Origin: Bolinopsis microptera
Lineage: Eukaryota > Ctenophora > Tentaculata > Lobata > Bolinopsidae
Reading direction: 5' to 3'
DNA: 64,000 nt
Assembly (NCBI RefSeq): GCF_026151205.1
Contig: NC_087074.1
Coordinates: 7,915,726 to 7,979,725, forward strand
The first letter of the stretch is position 1, and every line of letters begins with the position of its first letter. A program made the translations under genes and the position numbers. Shown piece by piece: positions 1 to 12,500 of this stretch. Below the pieces are notes generated by a model. The model had not been told where the DNA came from. It did not search any database and saw only the letters and a program-made list of their open reading frames with translations.

Positions 1-329
1 CCAATGAGCACATATTATACTGGCCATTAATATGGCGGCCAAAATTTATTTCTACTGCAATTGTGAGCACAGGAAAATTGCGATAAGAATACATTTTCTC
101 GAGGACAGAAGACGATGCGCAGTTGGATTATTACTAAAGAAATAAGCATGTATAAAGATATTTTGCAGTTAACATTATAACTTCTTTGGTTCTTACGCTA
201 TTTTTTGACAGCATTTAAACTCAACCGACTCATACAACCCCGTCATAGTCACAACTACTAGACTTAAATACCAAGCACTACACTGTAAATAGAAAGCACT
301 CTTAACAAGTTCACAAAAATTAAACGTAC

Positions 330-521
330 CAGCAGGTTCATGAGGATGATAGGGCAGAGAAAGAGAAACATCATGTAAAGAGGATAAGTTGAGTACGGGT
401 ATTTAACAGGGTTCGGTCCTTCAAAAGCCAGGGGTACAAAGTACATGTCGAAGTTGATCTCTCCAATGAACATCGTCAGTACTTTGACAATCGTGGTGCC
501 AACTCCTTCAAACGTTCCAGT
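330..521 (-). CDS. TRPA1: TRPA1 pore helix and S6 exon
   Basis: A 192-base phase-0 exon. It contains the pore helix and selectivity motif (TMFIGEINFD; TRPA1 of other animals has an acidic residue at the matching place) and S6 (LYMMFLFLCPIILMNLL). The acceptor is CCGCAG above 521 and the donor GTACGT below 330. No continuation exon is recognisable in bases 1-329, so the cytoplasmic tail lies outside the window. Confidence 0.85.
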
Positions 522-3500
522 CTGCGGGAGTTTGGTGCTGAGTTTGTAACAGTTTGTGACGGACAAATTTGTTACATAGAGATCAATTTGTTACATCTAG
601 GTAAATTTGTTACATCTAGGTAAATTTGTTTAATATAAATTCGTACAGATAACTTTGTAACAGACAACTTTTGTCCCTACATACATCCACGCATCATTTT
701 TAAGGAAGCATTTTAAAGTCAGCTATTATAGATAAAGATGATAATATAACATTATATCTATATTATGAAGTTTTAAGGGGGGGGGGGGGGGGGGGGTTCA
801 CCCTGATTTTTTTGTAAAACTTGGTTTCGAGATAGTAGTTGACCAACAAACTAGGACCGGTGACCGAACTTTTGAGGGGATCCCCGACCCCAACCGCCAA
901 ACGGTGCCCGCGGGGCAGCCACGCCCATATTTGGTTCAAATTAGGCCCAATTTAGCCAAATACCCTGAACATGCCCAAAACCCAGATTTTATGTGCTTTA
1001 CTTGTAGCTAGTGGTCCCCTGAACTAGCATATGAATTTTCATCAAGATTGGGCAAAAAATGACTGAGTTATGAGCCAAAAACCATATGACCATATTTGGG
1101 CATACGCACCAAATTTGATCGATTTTGGCCCATAAATTGGTCAAATATCAATGTTTTTGAATGAAACCAACTTTATATCAAAGGTAAGCTTATACTACAC
1201 ATTCTCTATGATTATCAGCTCAGTATCTACCTAACTGTGGATTCTGTGTTCAAATAATCACAAAAAATGAACTAAATCGTCCATATCTCAGTTCGCGATA
1301 TTTGCAAAACTGATTTCGCTCAAAACAATAGAACTCAATAGGGTTTCAATATTTTTACATGAAATTTTCAGAATCAACGTAGAATCGCATTTCGACCTTA
1401 TCTCTTGTATTGAAATTTTGAGTTAGGCCTTTTAAAAAATTTGGCGGCCAAATTCCAAAATTTGCCAGGCATTTTTCAGAATTTGGCCGCCAAATTTTTT
1501 TAAAGGCCTAACTCAAAATTTCAATACAAGAGATAAGGTCGAAATGCGATTCTACGTTGATTCTGAAAATTTCATGTAAAAATATTGAAACCCTATTGAG
1601 TTCTATTGTTTTGAGCGAAATCAGTTTTGCAAATATCGCGAACTGAGATATGGACGATTTAGTTCATTTTTTGTGATTATTTGAACACAGAATCCACAGT
1701 TAGGTAGATACTGAGCTGATAATCATAGAGAATGTGTAGTATAAGCTTACCTTTGATATAAAGTTGGTTTCATTCAAAAACATTGATATTTGACCAATTT
1801 ATGGGCCAAAATCGATCAAATTTGGTGCGTATGCCCAAATATGGTCATATGGTTTTTGGCTCATAACTCAGTCATTTTTTGCCCAATCTTGATGAAAATT
1901 CATATGCTAGTTCAGGGGACCACTAGCTACAAGTAAAGCACATAAAATCTGGGTTTTGGGCATGTTCAGGGTATTTGGCTAAATTGGGCCTAATTTGAAC
2001 CAAATATGGGCGTGGCTGCCCCGCGGGCACCGTTTGGCGGTTGGGGTCGGGGACCCCCTCAAAAGTTCGGTCACCGGTCCTAGTTTGTTGGTCAACTGCT
2101 ATCTCGAAACCAAGTTTCACAAAAAAATCAGGGTGTTTATGATGAACACTGAACATTGAACAAAGTAGATGAAAACTCACTTGTGGAAAACTCATATGGA
2201 ACATCAGAATGTATGGAATGAGAAACAGAAAGATTGGCAGCATCACTTTGATGAAGGATTCCAGGAGGATTTTAATCATGATTACGTAGATACCAATAAA
2301 GGGGAGTTTCTTGAGGGACATTAACATGTTGTACCAGGCAAATACTACCACATAGCAACCAACCTGTAAATTGTACATGTTCATAATAATTTATCGTAGC
2401 AGTTAGTAATCTAGTGGACCCGTATTTTTACATCAAATCAAAGAAGAAAAAAAACCGGGAAACTTTAAATCATCTAAAATTTTAGCCACAAGCTAGTTAG
2501 AAGAGTTATGATAATAATATCCTGAACGAGCCCGATGAGCTTGCAGTGCAGCTAGTTTGAGCACATTGCATAAAATCAGAATGGAACAGACATGGTACAT
2601 GTCAAAACAAGGTGGGAACTGGGAACTACAGGGAAATACTCACCTCCCACTGAAAATAGCTGGGATGAGTATCTGGGTACTGTATGATGGAGAGACAGAA
2701 AACAATAGTCAGCCCAAATATAACCACTTCCAGATAGTTCATCGGGTCCCTGAAATAAACGTAATATTACTTTAACACACTTATATTAGGTTGCAAATCT
2801 TTAATTTTGTTTATTTTGTGTAACACTAACAAGTAAATTCATGGCACGCTCGAGTCTTGATCATAGCATATTTTATGACTAGTGCGGCGAGTTCAGTTCA
2901 ATTTAGACTGCTACCAGCAAACCTGGTACAACAAAAATGCAAATAACAAAGCCATAATCTTCATCGCTTTAAAAATGTAATGATGAACAAAGTTAGCCTC
3001 CCTCCTCACTTTAAATATCCTCTGGTGTTGGTAATGAGCTGAAAGAGCTCGAGAACTAGTCTCAACCCACTAAGTCCTATAGAGCACAGCGACAAGACTA
3101 ATAGAATTCCCTTCTTCCTGTTATCAGTTGATCCATGAGGTGGAATTTCCATCAGAGCGTACGTTCTGCGGACATTAGCTGATAAGGAGATGATAAGATA
3201 ATACACCTATGAATCATGTATGTGCGTGTGACATTATGTATGATTTAACTAAAATGAGGCAGTAAATCTGGCTTTTCGAAAATAATGAATAACAAAAGTG
3301 AATAATGCTTGAATGATTTTAAGGAAAACTGGACAAAAGTGAATAACAAAAGTGAATAATGCGTGAATGTAAGGTGACAAACGAGATGAATATGACGAAG
3401 ATGACATTGAGGAACACGTTGAGATAACACCAGACTTTGCCTAGTGCATTCCATTTGTAAGTGATAACAGAGCTGATGAGAGGGTGATCCAACAAGTCTA

Positions 3501-6500
3501 TTCTGTCGTGTTGTAACTGGGTTGTTATTGGTTTAACTTTAAGGAAAAGGGCCGAGATAAAAAGGAAATACGGGTATTATTAATATCATAGTGATGAGCT
3601 TTAAATGCGATGTAATTTAAATGAAACTTCGTAATGACTCGAAATCAAACTGTGATAAAAGCTTTAATGACACGACAACCGTTTAATATACAGTTTGAGT
3701 ACCATGACCATTATCCAGATAATAAATAGGTACCATAGTGTTAAAAGGGTGGAGGGTACCGTCCGTAGCATCGTCAATAACACTGTAGTCAAACTGAACC
3801 CAATAGTCCTCCTTTTCCTCTGAAACCATGTTATCTGGATCCACATAGGTGCACCTGAGGAGTAGTTGTCACACTGTTTGGTTATTTATAACCCCCTCCC
3901 TCTATTTACTAAGCTGAATCTAAGATAAGGAGTAAGGACATAAAAGCGCGTATAAAATTTCAACCATGTAAGACAAAATTATTGCATTTTTTCTACCGTA
4001 ACAATTAAACAGAAATCATCCCTCTCCTCTAAAACAAACGTTAACAATATAAAATAAATTTGATTTAAGTAAAGAAATTGTGTTACTTGTCAAAAACAGC
4101 TCTCGCCTGGGAGGGATAGTGTATGATTAGTTGATGCAGAGGGTGACTGTTGATCAACTGCTCTTTCCGGGCTTTCTTTCCCCCGACTTCCGATAACATG
4201 TTTAGTTTGACACCACTTGTATCTACTGCATCACCTCCAGATTCTAACGCTGGCTCTGAGGAGAAATTGTAACTTTGTAAGGTTTTTAGATCTACAGGGC
4301 ACTGCACTGTGCACCAATTCATAAACTTGACACAACTTTACAATTCTATTCGATTCTATTTTGTGTTTTAGAAACACAGATCAGACAGAGTTACGCAGCA
4401 TTTTGTAATCACGAGTCTCTTATTTAACTATTTGTGCTATCAGTTCAAATTCTTAAATAAAATTGTTTGTTCAAGAAAAGTTGTTTTGTGACGTTAAATC
4501 TGTTTCTAGCAGTTTGTTGTAAGCTTAACTTTCACACTGGTCAAGTGGAAATCATTACAGATTGCCTTTTCTCCCACTATAACTATAACTACAGTTACCA
4601 TGGTTACCACCAATATACCACTATAACTATAACTACAGTTACCATGGTTACCACCAATATACCACTATAACTATAACTACAGTTACCATGGTTACCACCA
4701 ATATACCACTATAACTTCTAACCAACTGCGCTACCTGGCCGTCAATATACCACCAATATACCACTATAACTATAACTACAGTTACCATGGTTACCACCAA
4801 TATACCACTATAGCTATAACTATAACTACAGTTTCCATGGTTACCAGGTCGATATACCACTATAACTATAACTACAGTTACCATGGTTACCACCAATATA
4901 CCACTATAACTATAACTACAGTTACCATGGTTACCACCAATATACCACTATAACTATGACTACAGTTACCATGGTTACCACCAATATACCACTATAACTA
5001 TAACTACAGTTACCATGGTTACCACCAATAATCAATATACCATCCATCATAGACTCAACCCCCTTTTTGTTTATCGATCTTTTCGATCTTCCAAAAAACA
5101 TGAAATTACTATTAGTCTCCGGCCGATTGCTTCAGCATTGCACGGTAAACCTTAAAAGTGGCATATTACTACGTTTTAAAGTTTTAAACTGATCTGAAGT
5201 TGCTTGTAACATCTCAGTACATAACGTGTCTAACCCTTACAATTGTTAGCTAACACGTGACCACGTGATGACCATAATATAAGGAGTGTTAACATGATAC
5301 TACTGTTCACCTTAATTACATTCCTCTGTCACTATCCAGCACTCACTGAGGGTGAAGAAAGAGCACTGAGCTTCGGGGAGACAATAGGAGACTACATAGA
5401 GTGGGTCCCGGACATCCTGGATATCCCAGACACAAGACAGTTCAGCATGTGCACGTGGGTTCGGAAGAGGTACCGGGCAAGCTGGCCTCTGGTATTGTCC
5501 TACATTCCCCACAATGGCTGGAGATACAGCATGTTGCTAGGCGACGACGGGGCCTATAACTACGTGGTTCGCACTAACCTCTGCAGAGCAAGTTCTCACT
5601 GTCTGACATGGTTCCATGTGTGCTGAACCTGGGGGAGCAACACCACTACGATATTCCTTAAGGGGGGAGTTATCGGATCTACCAGCTCTGAGCGGAGAGA
5701 AGTCCGGACGAGGGGGGTGTTGTGTCCGGGGACCTCACCTCTTCGGGGGAGATCTCTACAACCTGTATACTCTATTATAATTAAAATCATCTTATCCATG
5801 TTTTCTTTAAATGTGGCACACGAAATCTGGTCAAAGATTGAGCCGAAGATCTTATCGGCGGCGGCCTTATAACCACAGTACTGACGCCGAATTACCGTCG
5901 TCTACATAAATTAGTACCAACCCTGTACCATAATAAAAGTTACAACATGCTGCTAAGTGCTACTATCATTTGGAGTAACTATATATTATTCTATAATATG
6001 CTATTATAGACTTGTGTTACGCTACGTAGGCCTAAAATAAGCACAGTAAAATCCCGCTACAATTTCCATAAATTCTCATCGCTAAAAACCGATTCCTGAA
6101 ACCACATTTCTCGAAAACATGCATCTACAGACGTCTCCTTTCCGTGGCTAACATGACGCAGTATGTACTGACTTCTGCACGGCTTCGCAAGTACCCATCC
6201 CGGCTGGTCGGAGAATTCCAAGTTCTGACGAACAACTACACACTCTGTACACTATCATGGCAAGACTATAATTCATTGGTGAAGTTCTGATAACCAGGGG
6301 GTGAAGCAGCATTGTTATTCAGATATATAGTCCCCAGTGTAACGCGTTATCTACTACAACTAGCTGAATCCCTCTAATACTGCTCGAGATAGCCTAGATA
6401 ATATTATATTTCTTGTATGTTATGCTGGTACCGTGATCAGTTCTTGTTATTTATCAGAATTTTTTATTTACCGTAAAAACAATGAAGTACTTATGTGTGG

Positions 6501-9500
6501 TGTGAGAGAGGCATTTGAACAGGGATTTAACAATACATTCTATGAGATTAGGTGTCCTTACTTGAAGGAAGATCTGCTAGCTAACATAAAGCACACATCT
6601 GTCTTCGCTGGGACCACACCTAACATCGTATCACCAAATCCATAGTCAGTAGTCAGTAGTCAGTAGTCAGTAGTCAGTAGTCAGTAGTCAGTTGTCAGTA
6701 GTCAGTAGTCAGTAGTCAATAGTCAGTAGTCAGTAGTCAGTAGTCAGTAGTCAGTAGTCAGTAGTCAGTAGTCAGTCACCCAGTGCATTCAGAGAAATAA
6801 ATGAACAATCTGTAACAGAAAGGTTTCTGATTCTGGAGTAGTGTTCAAATCCTTCTGGACTGAATTACCCGCTGGAGGCTCAGATGTTGAGAACTGCAAT
6901 CCCAGATTCAATATGCGGAGAAGAAGATTGTGGGGAGTAAGTAAGTAAGTTAAGTGTTATATTCTCGGTTCTGCTGCTTGAATCAGGGAGACAGGTTTGT
7001 GCCTGCTGCCGGCGTGCTGATAATGTGCTTGAGGGAATATCAATAAATATCTATTCTCCACTACGAGATATCCTATATCATCATCATATTGTGACGTTTG
7101 TACGTGATGAAATGGATTGTTCCGTAGGGGCCAATTTATTTTAGTTCCCGGATACAAATAACCTTAAATATACCTCAAATATAACATTGATACAAATTGC
7201 CTTGCATTCCATAGAAGCCCTTCACGATAACGATTAAGGAAGTTAAAGATGACTTGAGCATCGCCAAATTTTATCAACCAATGATAAAGTTAAGGTACGT
7301 CGTAAATGAGAACTCAAAAGTTGTTTCAGGTGAAATTAAGAATTAAAATCCAGTATCATGTTTAAGACAGCAATCTTGTAATATGATCTAACTGATCCAT
7401 GATACGGTGGTGTTAGGGAGTTGTTGATGAGTTTGTCGTCAAAGAGAGCTTTTATAATGGGCGTTAGATCGAGACAACTTGTAATCTGGCTTGTGTCGTT
7501 TCCTCTTATTACTCATAATTTGCTATTTCCTTATCGAAAGCAAGTATACGTATGTGTCGTGAGGGATTAAGATTTTCTTGGAAGAAACCCTATGAAAGTC
7601 AGGTTTGACGTAGTTATTTTGTACAAAATAACTACGTTAAACTTAAATATCTTGCAGTGATATTATAAAGCATACCTTGAGTTGATTTAGTAGTTCCAGG
7701 AACAGTCAGAGCTTCTTTCCATTGTTCTGACTGTAACAGCAAAGCTATAACATTCTCATTATTATTCCGAATAGCTGTCAGAAGAGGAGTGTCACCGAAC
7801 TGGCTAACTTTAGCCAAGTTTGCACCTTTATTTATCAGAGCCTTTGCTGTGTCTTCCTGCCCAGCACGAGCGCTGTAGTGCAGTGGAGTTTCCTCGTTTA
7901 GGTCGGGCACGTTAAACTTAGCACCTGCTTCTAACAGAACTTTTACGGTAGTTCTGTGGCCTGCTTCTGCAGCAAGATGCAGGGGAGTGACACCTCGTCC
8001 ATTCTCGTTGTTTATACTTGCTCCATTTGACAGCAAGATCCTGAGGAGAGAGGGATGAGTTGGAAGGCACACATCAGTCACCGCTATAAGATAATATTGA
8101 GAATTGAGATAATTTTAGAATCGTAGAGCATTACAAAAATTCATGAGTAATTGTTAACTGAGTACTTTTTTTTTGGAAAAAAAATAACGGTACTCCTATT
8201 TTTACAAATGTTGCATTTCTGAAGAGATTTGTTGAAAGGTCGACTGTGACGAGTCTTAGCTAACGATTACAAAATATGATCCTGAGTTCGTACTTAGCAT
8301 TTTAACTTTTCTAGATATTATGTATTATGATTTCAGCTTTTGCTCCTCCAGTCGTTAACTATGAAGGTGTAACTTATTTAACTCTTCTAGGTGCTATGGA
8401 TGAAGGAGACGTAACGCTGAATGTGCCCAAAGGGGAACCAGAAGCCATAGCGATATGGAGCTGTGTAACCTTGCTCCTTTCCATTGGGGGAAGTCTTATC
8501 ATCCTGGTAGGTTCCATGAGACATCAGGCTATCAAACTGAACATCATGTCAACCACCCTCATCAATCACATTGCAGTGGCAGACATGGGATTTGCAGTTT
8601 TCGTCAACGGACCTATTTTGCTGGCTGTGCTGCTGAGGAAATGGGTCTTTGGGGACTTTCATTGTAAACTAACAGAACTGATAGCCCAGTTTTTTTGCTT
8701 TGCAGATTTCAATATGATCTGTGCATTTGCTATCAGCAAGCTTCTTTACCTCGTGTACCCACTTAAAGCATGGTCACAAAAGCAAGCTCGAATAGCTGCG
8801 CTAATTCTCTGGACTCTAGCTACTGTCCCTTCTGTTGAACATGCAATATTTATTAACACAGGGCTCCAGACATACTCAAACTTTACCTACGGCGACGTCT
8901 ACCATTGTACACTCGTGACAGATGATGGCTCCGACAGAGTTGCTTGGGTTGACAAAGTTCAAAGTTTCATATTGATGGTGATTCCTTCTTTTCTTACGGG
9001 CGGAGCTGCGGTCTGGATGCTGATGATAGTCCGGAAAGTACAGGGGCTTAACAGACAAGCTGTCTCTACTGTTGTGCTAGTTACTTTAGTTTATTTCATA
9101 ACTTGCTTGCCCATCGGATTACTTTACATATTTAACTTGCATGAATTTAAAGTATTTAGACAGTTTGCTTATTTTATACCTTTCCTCAACAGTTCAGCAA
9201 ATGCATTAATTTACTACGGTTCGATCAAAAGTTTTAGAATATACATTGATAGGGGAGCAAGAAGATTATCGTCTAACTTTTCTAACTACGCTGTAACAAT
9301 AGGTAATTGTGATGTGACCATGGGTCGAGACCCACAGTTAGGTGTGCTGAGAGAAATTTAAAAAACAGTGCTTACTTTTTAATTATAGCTCGGTTTTAAT
9401 ACAAACATTTTAGTTTCCATGAAAAAATTGATTGTGTATTTTCATTAAAAATTACTAACCGTGACAGTCAGTTTGTGTTTATTTGTTCTTTAGTGTGCCA

Positions 9501-12500
9501 ATTGAATTTGATAACATTTGTTTCTTTTATAAATTCATTAAAGTTGAAAATTGTAAATTATTGTTTTATGCGTTAAAATTAATGTATGAGTGAGTTTAAG
9601 TTTTTTAGGTCGCATCAAATTCGATTTTTTGCCCGATTTCTGTAGTCTTAAAATCACCTGAATTTTGTTTCTGATAAAAAACAGTCCCGGTACTAGTTTA
9701 AACTATTGCTAGCAAAATACATTTTGATAATCGATTATTGAAATACAGATGTTCGTGTTTTTTTCATGATGTTATTAAAGACATAATAGTTTTTCGCATA
9801 TATTTGGTATTCAATATTTTTTTTAAACCGCTGTTTTTCCTTCGAATGAGTTAAAAAAATATTTAAATCTGGGAAAAAGTTGTTAATTTAACCTGCAACA
9901 CTGGGACTGGCCCCGCTGAGCGGCATCATGGAGAGGCGTGTTGCCGTTTGTATCGACAAAACGACAACTTTTACTTTCACTTTCTAACATTATTTTCAGC
10001 GTCCTGCAAGTTTTGATTAGATCTATTTTCACGGTTCATTTCATCAAGCATATCACTTTGTTGTTAAGATATCGTACGGTTAAAAGTAATTGTTGATAAG
10101 ATTAAGGGACGTTAAATTACACAAAACAGAAACACCACTAAAATTAAAAACCGAACTTACTCAGTTCTCCCCTCCGTTGCTGCATAATGAATTGGTGTTT
10201 TTCCCTTGACTTTGTTCCTTTGACCGATCTTGTATTTCTTTTCAATCAGAATCTGTTAGAAATTTGACGAGTTAAAGTTTGTTACAACTTGAACTACCGC
10301 CAACGCTACATCGTTTCGACTACAAGGTCTTTTTTTACTATAATACGTTCTTTTGCATATACAAATTAATGATCAGATAGATCCTATTAGATTGACTCTA
10401 TCGAAAAGAGATAATTTCCAACCCCTAACCTTGCAACATATCAGAAAACCCTTATCAGCAGCCCAGTGAAGCGGTGTGTTCTGAGATTTGTCAATATCTT
10501 GTTCTATCATGTCTGATGTCAACTGTGTCATCAGATACTCCAAAACGTTTACACGATTGTGTAGAACTGAGTGAGACACCATTGAAAGAACCACGTTAGA
10601 ATGACATTTTTAAAATAATTGCATACATTGGGATTATAGATTTTACATGAGTTTTATGTGAGGGCCATGTTGATTGTTTAGTATGCTGCACAAAACAGAG
10701 CCATGCTTATTGCTTATATAAAACCTACCAGCCTCAAAGACAGGAGTTTTGCCAGTATGATCGTGAGCTAAAATTTTAGCACCAAGTCCTATCAACATTT
10801 GAGCAATAGCGGGCGAATCATTCTCAGCACTGGCAATCATCAGGGCAGTTTTTCCTGATTCATCAACACTTCCTATCACATCTCCGTTCCTGTAAGATGA
10901 CAAAAATTAGATAATTTTCATCTAAATCAAATTACGGTTTTACAGACACTAGTAATAAGGTGATCATCATGTCATTGCAATACATTAACTCAAAATTATT
11001 GAACAAACCAATTGGCGAGTGCAGTGGCAGCGTCCAGGTTTCCTCTTTTACAAGCCACATGCAGTGGGGTGCGTTGACTTGCTGAAACACAATCTGTTTT
11101 AGCCCCCGCTTTTATCAGCATATCTATCACCTCTTTACTGCCTCCTCTTGCAGCACAGTGAAGTGCTGTCTCGCCTGAAAATATTTAGTACTGTGTCATC
11201 AAGGTTATTCGTATTGGACTTGGTAAATTTAAACAACAATTTGAAGAGAAATGCATTATTTAAACACAGCATGAATATTATACAGAATAACTCACCATGT
11301 TCTCCTGTTATACAGTTAACGAACCCTTCCATATCAAGCATTGGCAGCAATTCTTTTACCCCGTCAGTCAAGTATTTCACCACGTTGACATTGTTATTCA
11401 AACAAGCAATTTGGAGGGGGTTACGTGAGAACGCATCAACAGCCGCCATACAGTCCCTGGATCCCTTGTCTAAAGCATTTCTCCTGATAAGTTCTTTGAC
11501 AATATTTTCATTGTCCCGGGTACACGCAACATGGAGTGGCAGCCGGTCTTTCCTGAAATACAAACATCAACAATAATAATCAACAAACATCAAAAAAGGT
11601 CAACCATGTGCTAGAAACAATATTTCAGTCCATCAGCCGAATTGCAAATACATTTTCAGTTGGTATGAACCAGGCCAGGTACGATAAGACAAATAATTTT
11701 ATCATTATTCACTATTTTACCCATTTCTAGCCCAAAGGTCAGGATTGTCTTTGTAGTCGAGCAATAGAGAATTAACACAGGCTTCGTGCCCTTGGGCAGC
11801 TGCCAAGTGTAGTGCAGTGTTCCCTTTAGCAAAGTCACTAACGTTGTCTGAGGTAAAGTTTATTTAACTTTGATAACTAAAATAAGCTGCACTTGTTGCT
11901 AGTGACTAGTACTGTTGTTCGTCAGTAGAAAATCTAAAAACATAATTTAAGCTTATTACAATCTTAGAAAAGTGCACTGATAGTACCTGATAAGTTAATG
12001 TTTAGTGAGTTAGTTTCGCTTTTCATCATGAGGGCCCGTAGATTCTTAACATGCCCTTTATTTGCTGCAATATGAATAGCTGCCCTTCCAAACTTTTCCT
12101 GAAATTTAGTCGTACTCATATTTGATCAGTGGATAGTAAATTGTCTCAGTGTTCAACTGCAAAGATACGATTTTCATAATGACTGTTTCTTAGAAACATA
12201 ACAATTGAACCTAAGCTATATATAAGCTAGATAAAATGAAGAAGAACCTACTTGTAAGTTAGGATCAGCTCGATGCTTCAGAAGACATTTGATAATGTCA
12301 CCTCTGTCTTCAGTCCTAGCTGCCCAGTGTAAAGGTGAAGCACCATCTGGTCCTCTCTTGTTTGGATCTAAAAAATACGTTTGAAACTCTCTATCTCATG
12401 AATGATAATTACAGATATTATAATTTAGATTAGAAAAAGGAAATGCCCAGTGGATTTACCTGCATGTCTAAAGAGAAGGGCTCTTACAGCTTCAAGGTTC

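Noticed and set aside
1923-2384. Full 153-residue frame as an exon
   Set aside because: Only 2363-2181 is the TRPA1 exon. The rest runs through the donor into the palindrome arm.
4467-4896. Tyr/Thr-rich open frames at 4467-4670 and 4648-4896
   Set aside because: They are readings of the 44-bp minisatellite, with no gene context.
11148-11576. Plus-strand 142-residue frame
   Set aside because: Antisense shadow of TRPA1 ankyrin exons, without domain features.
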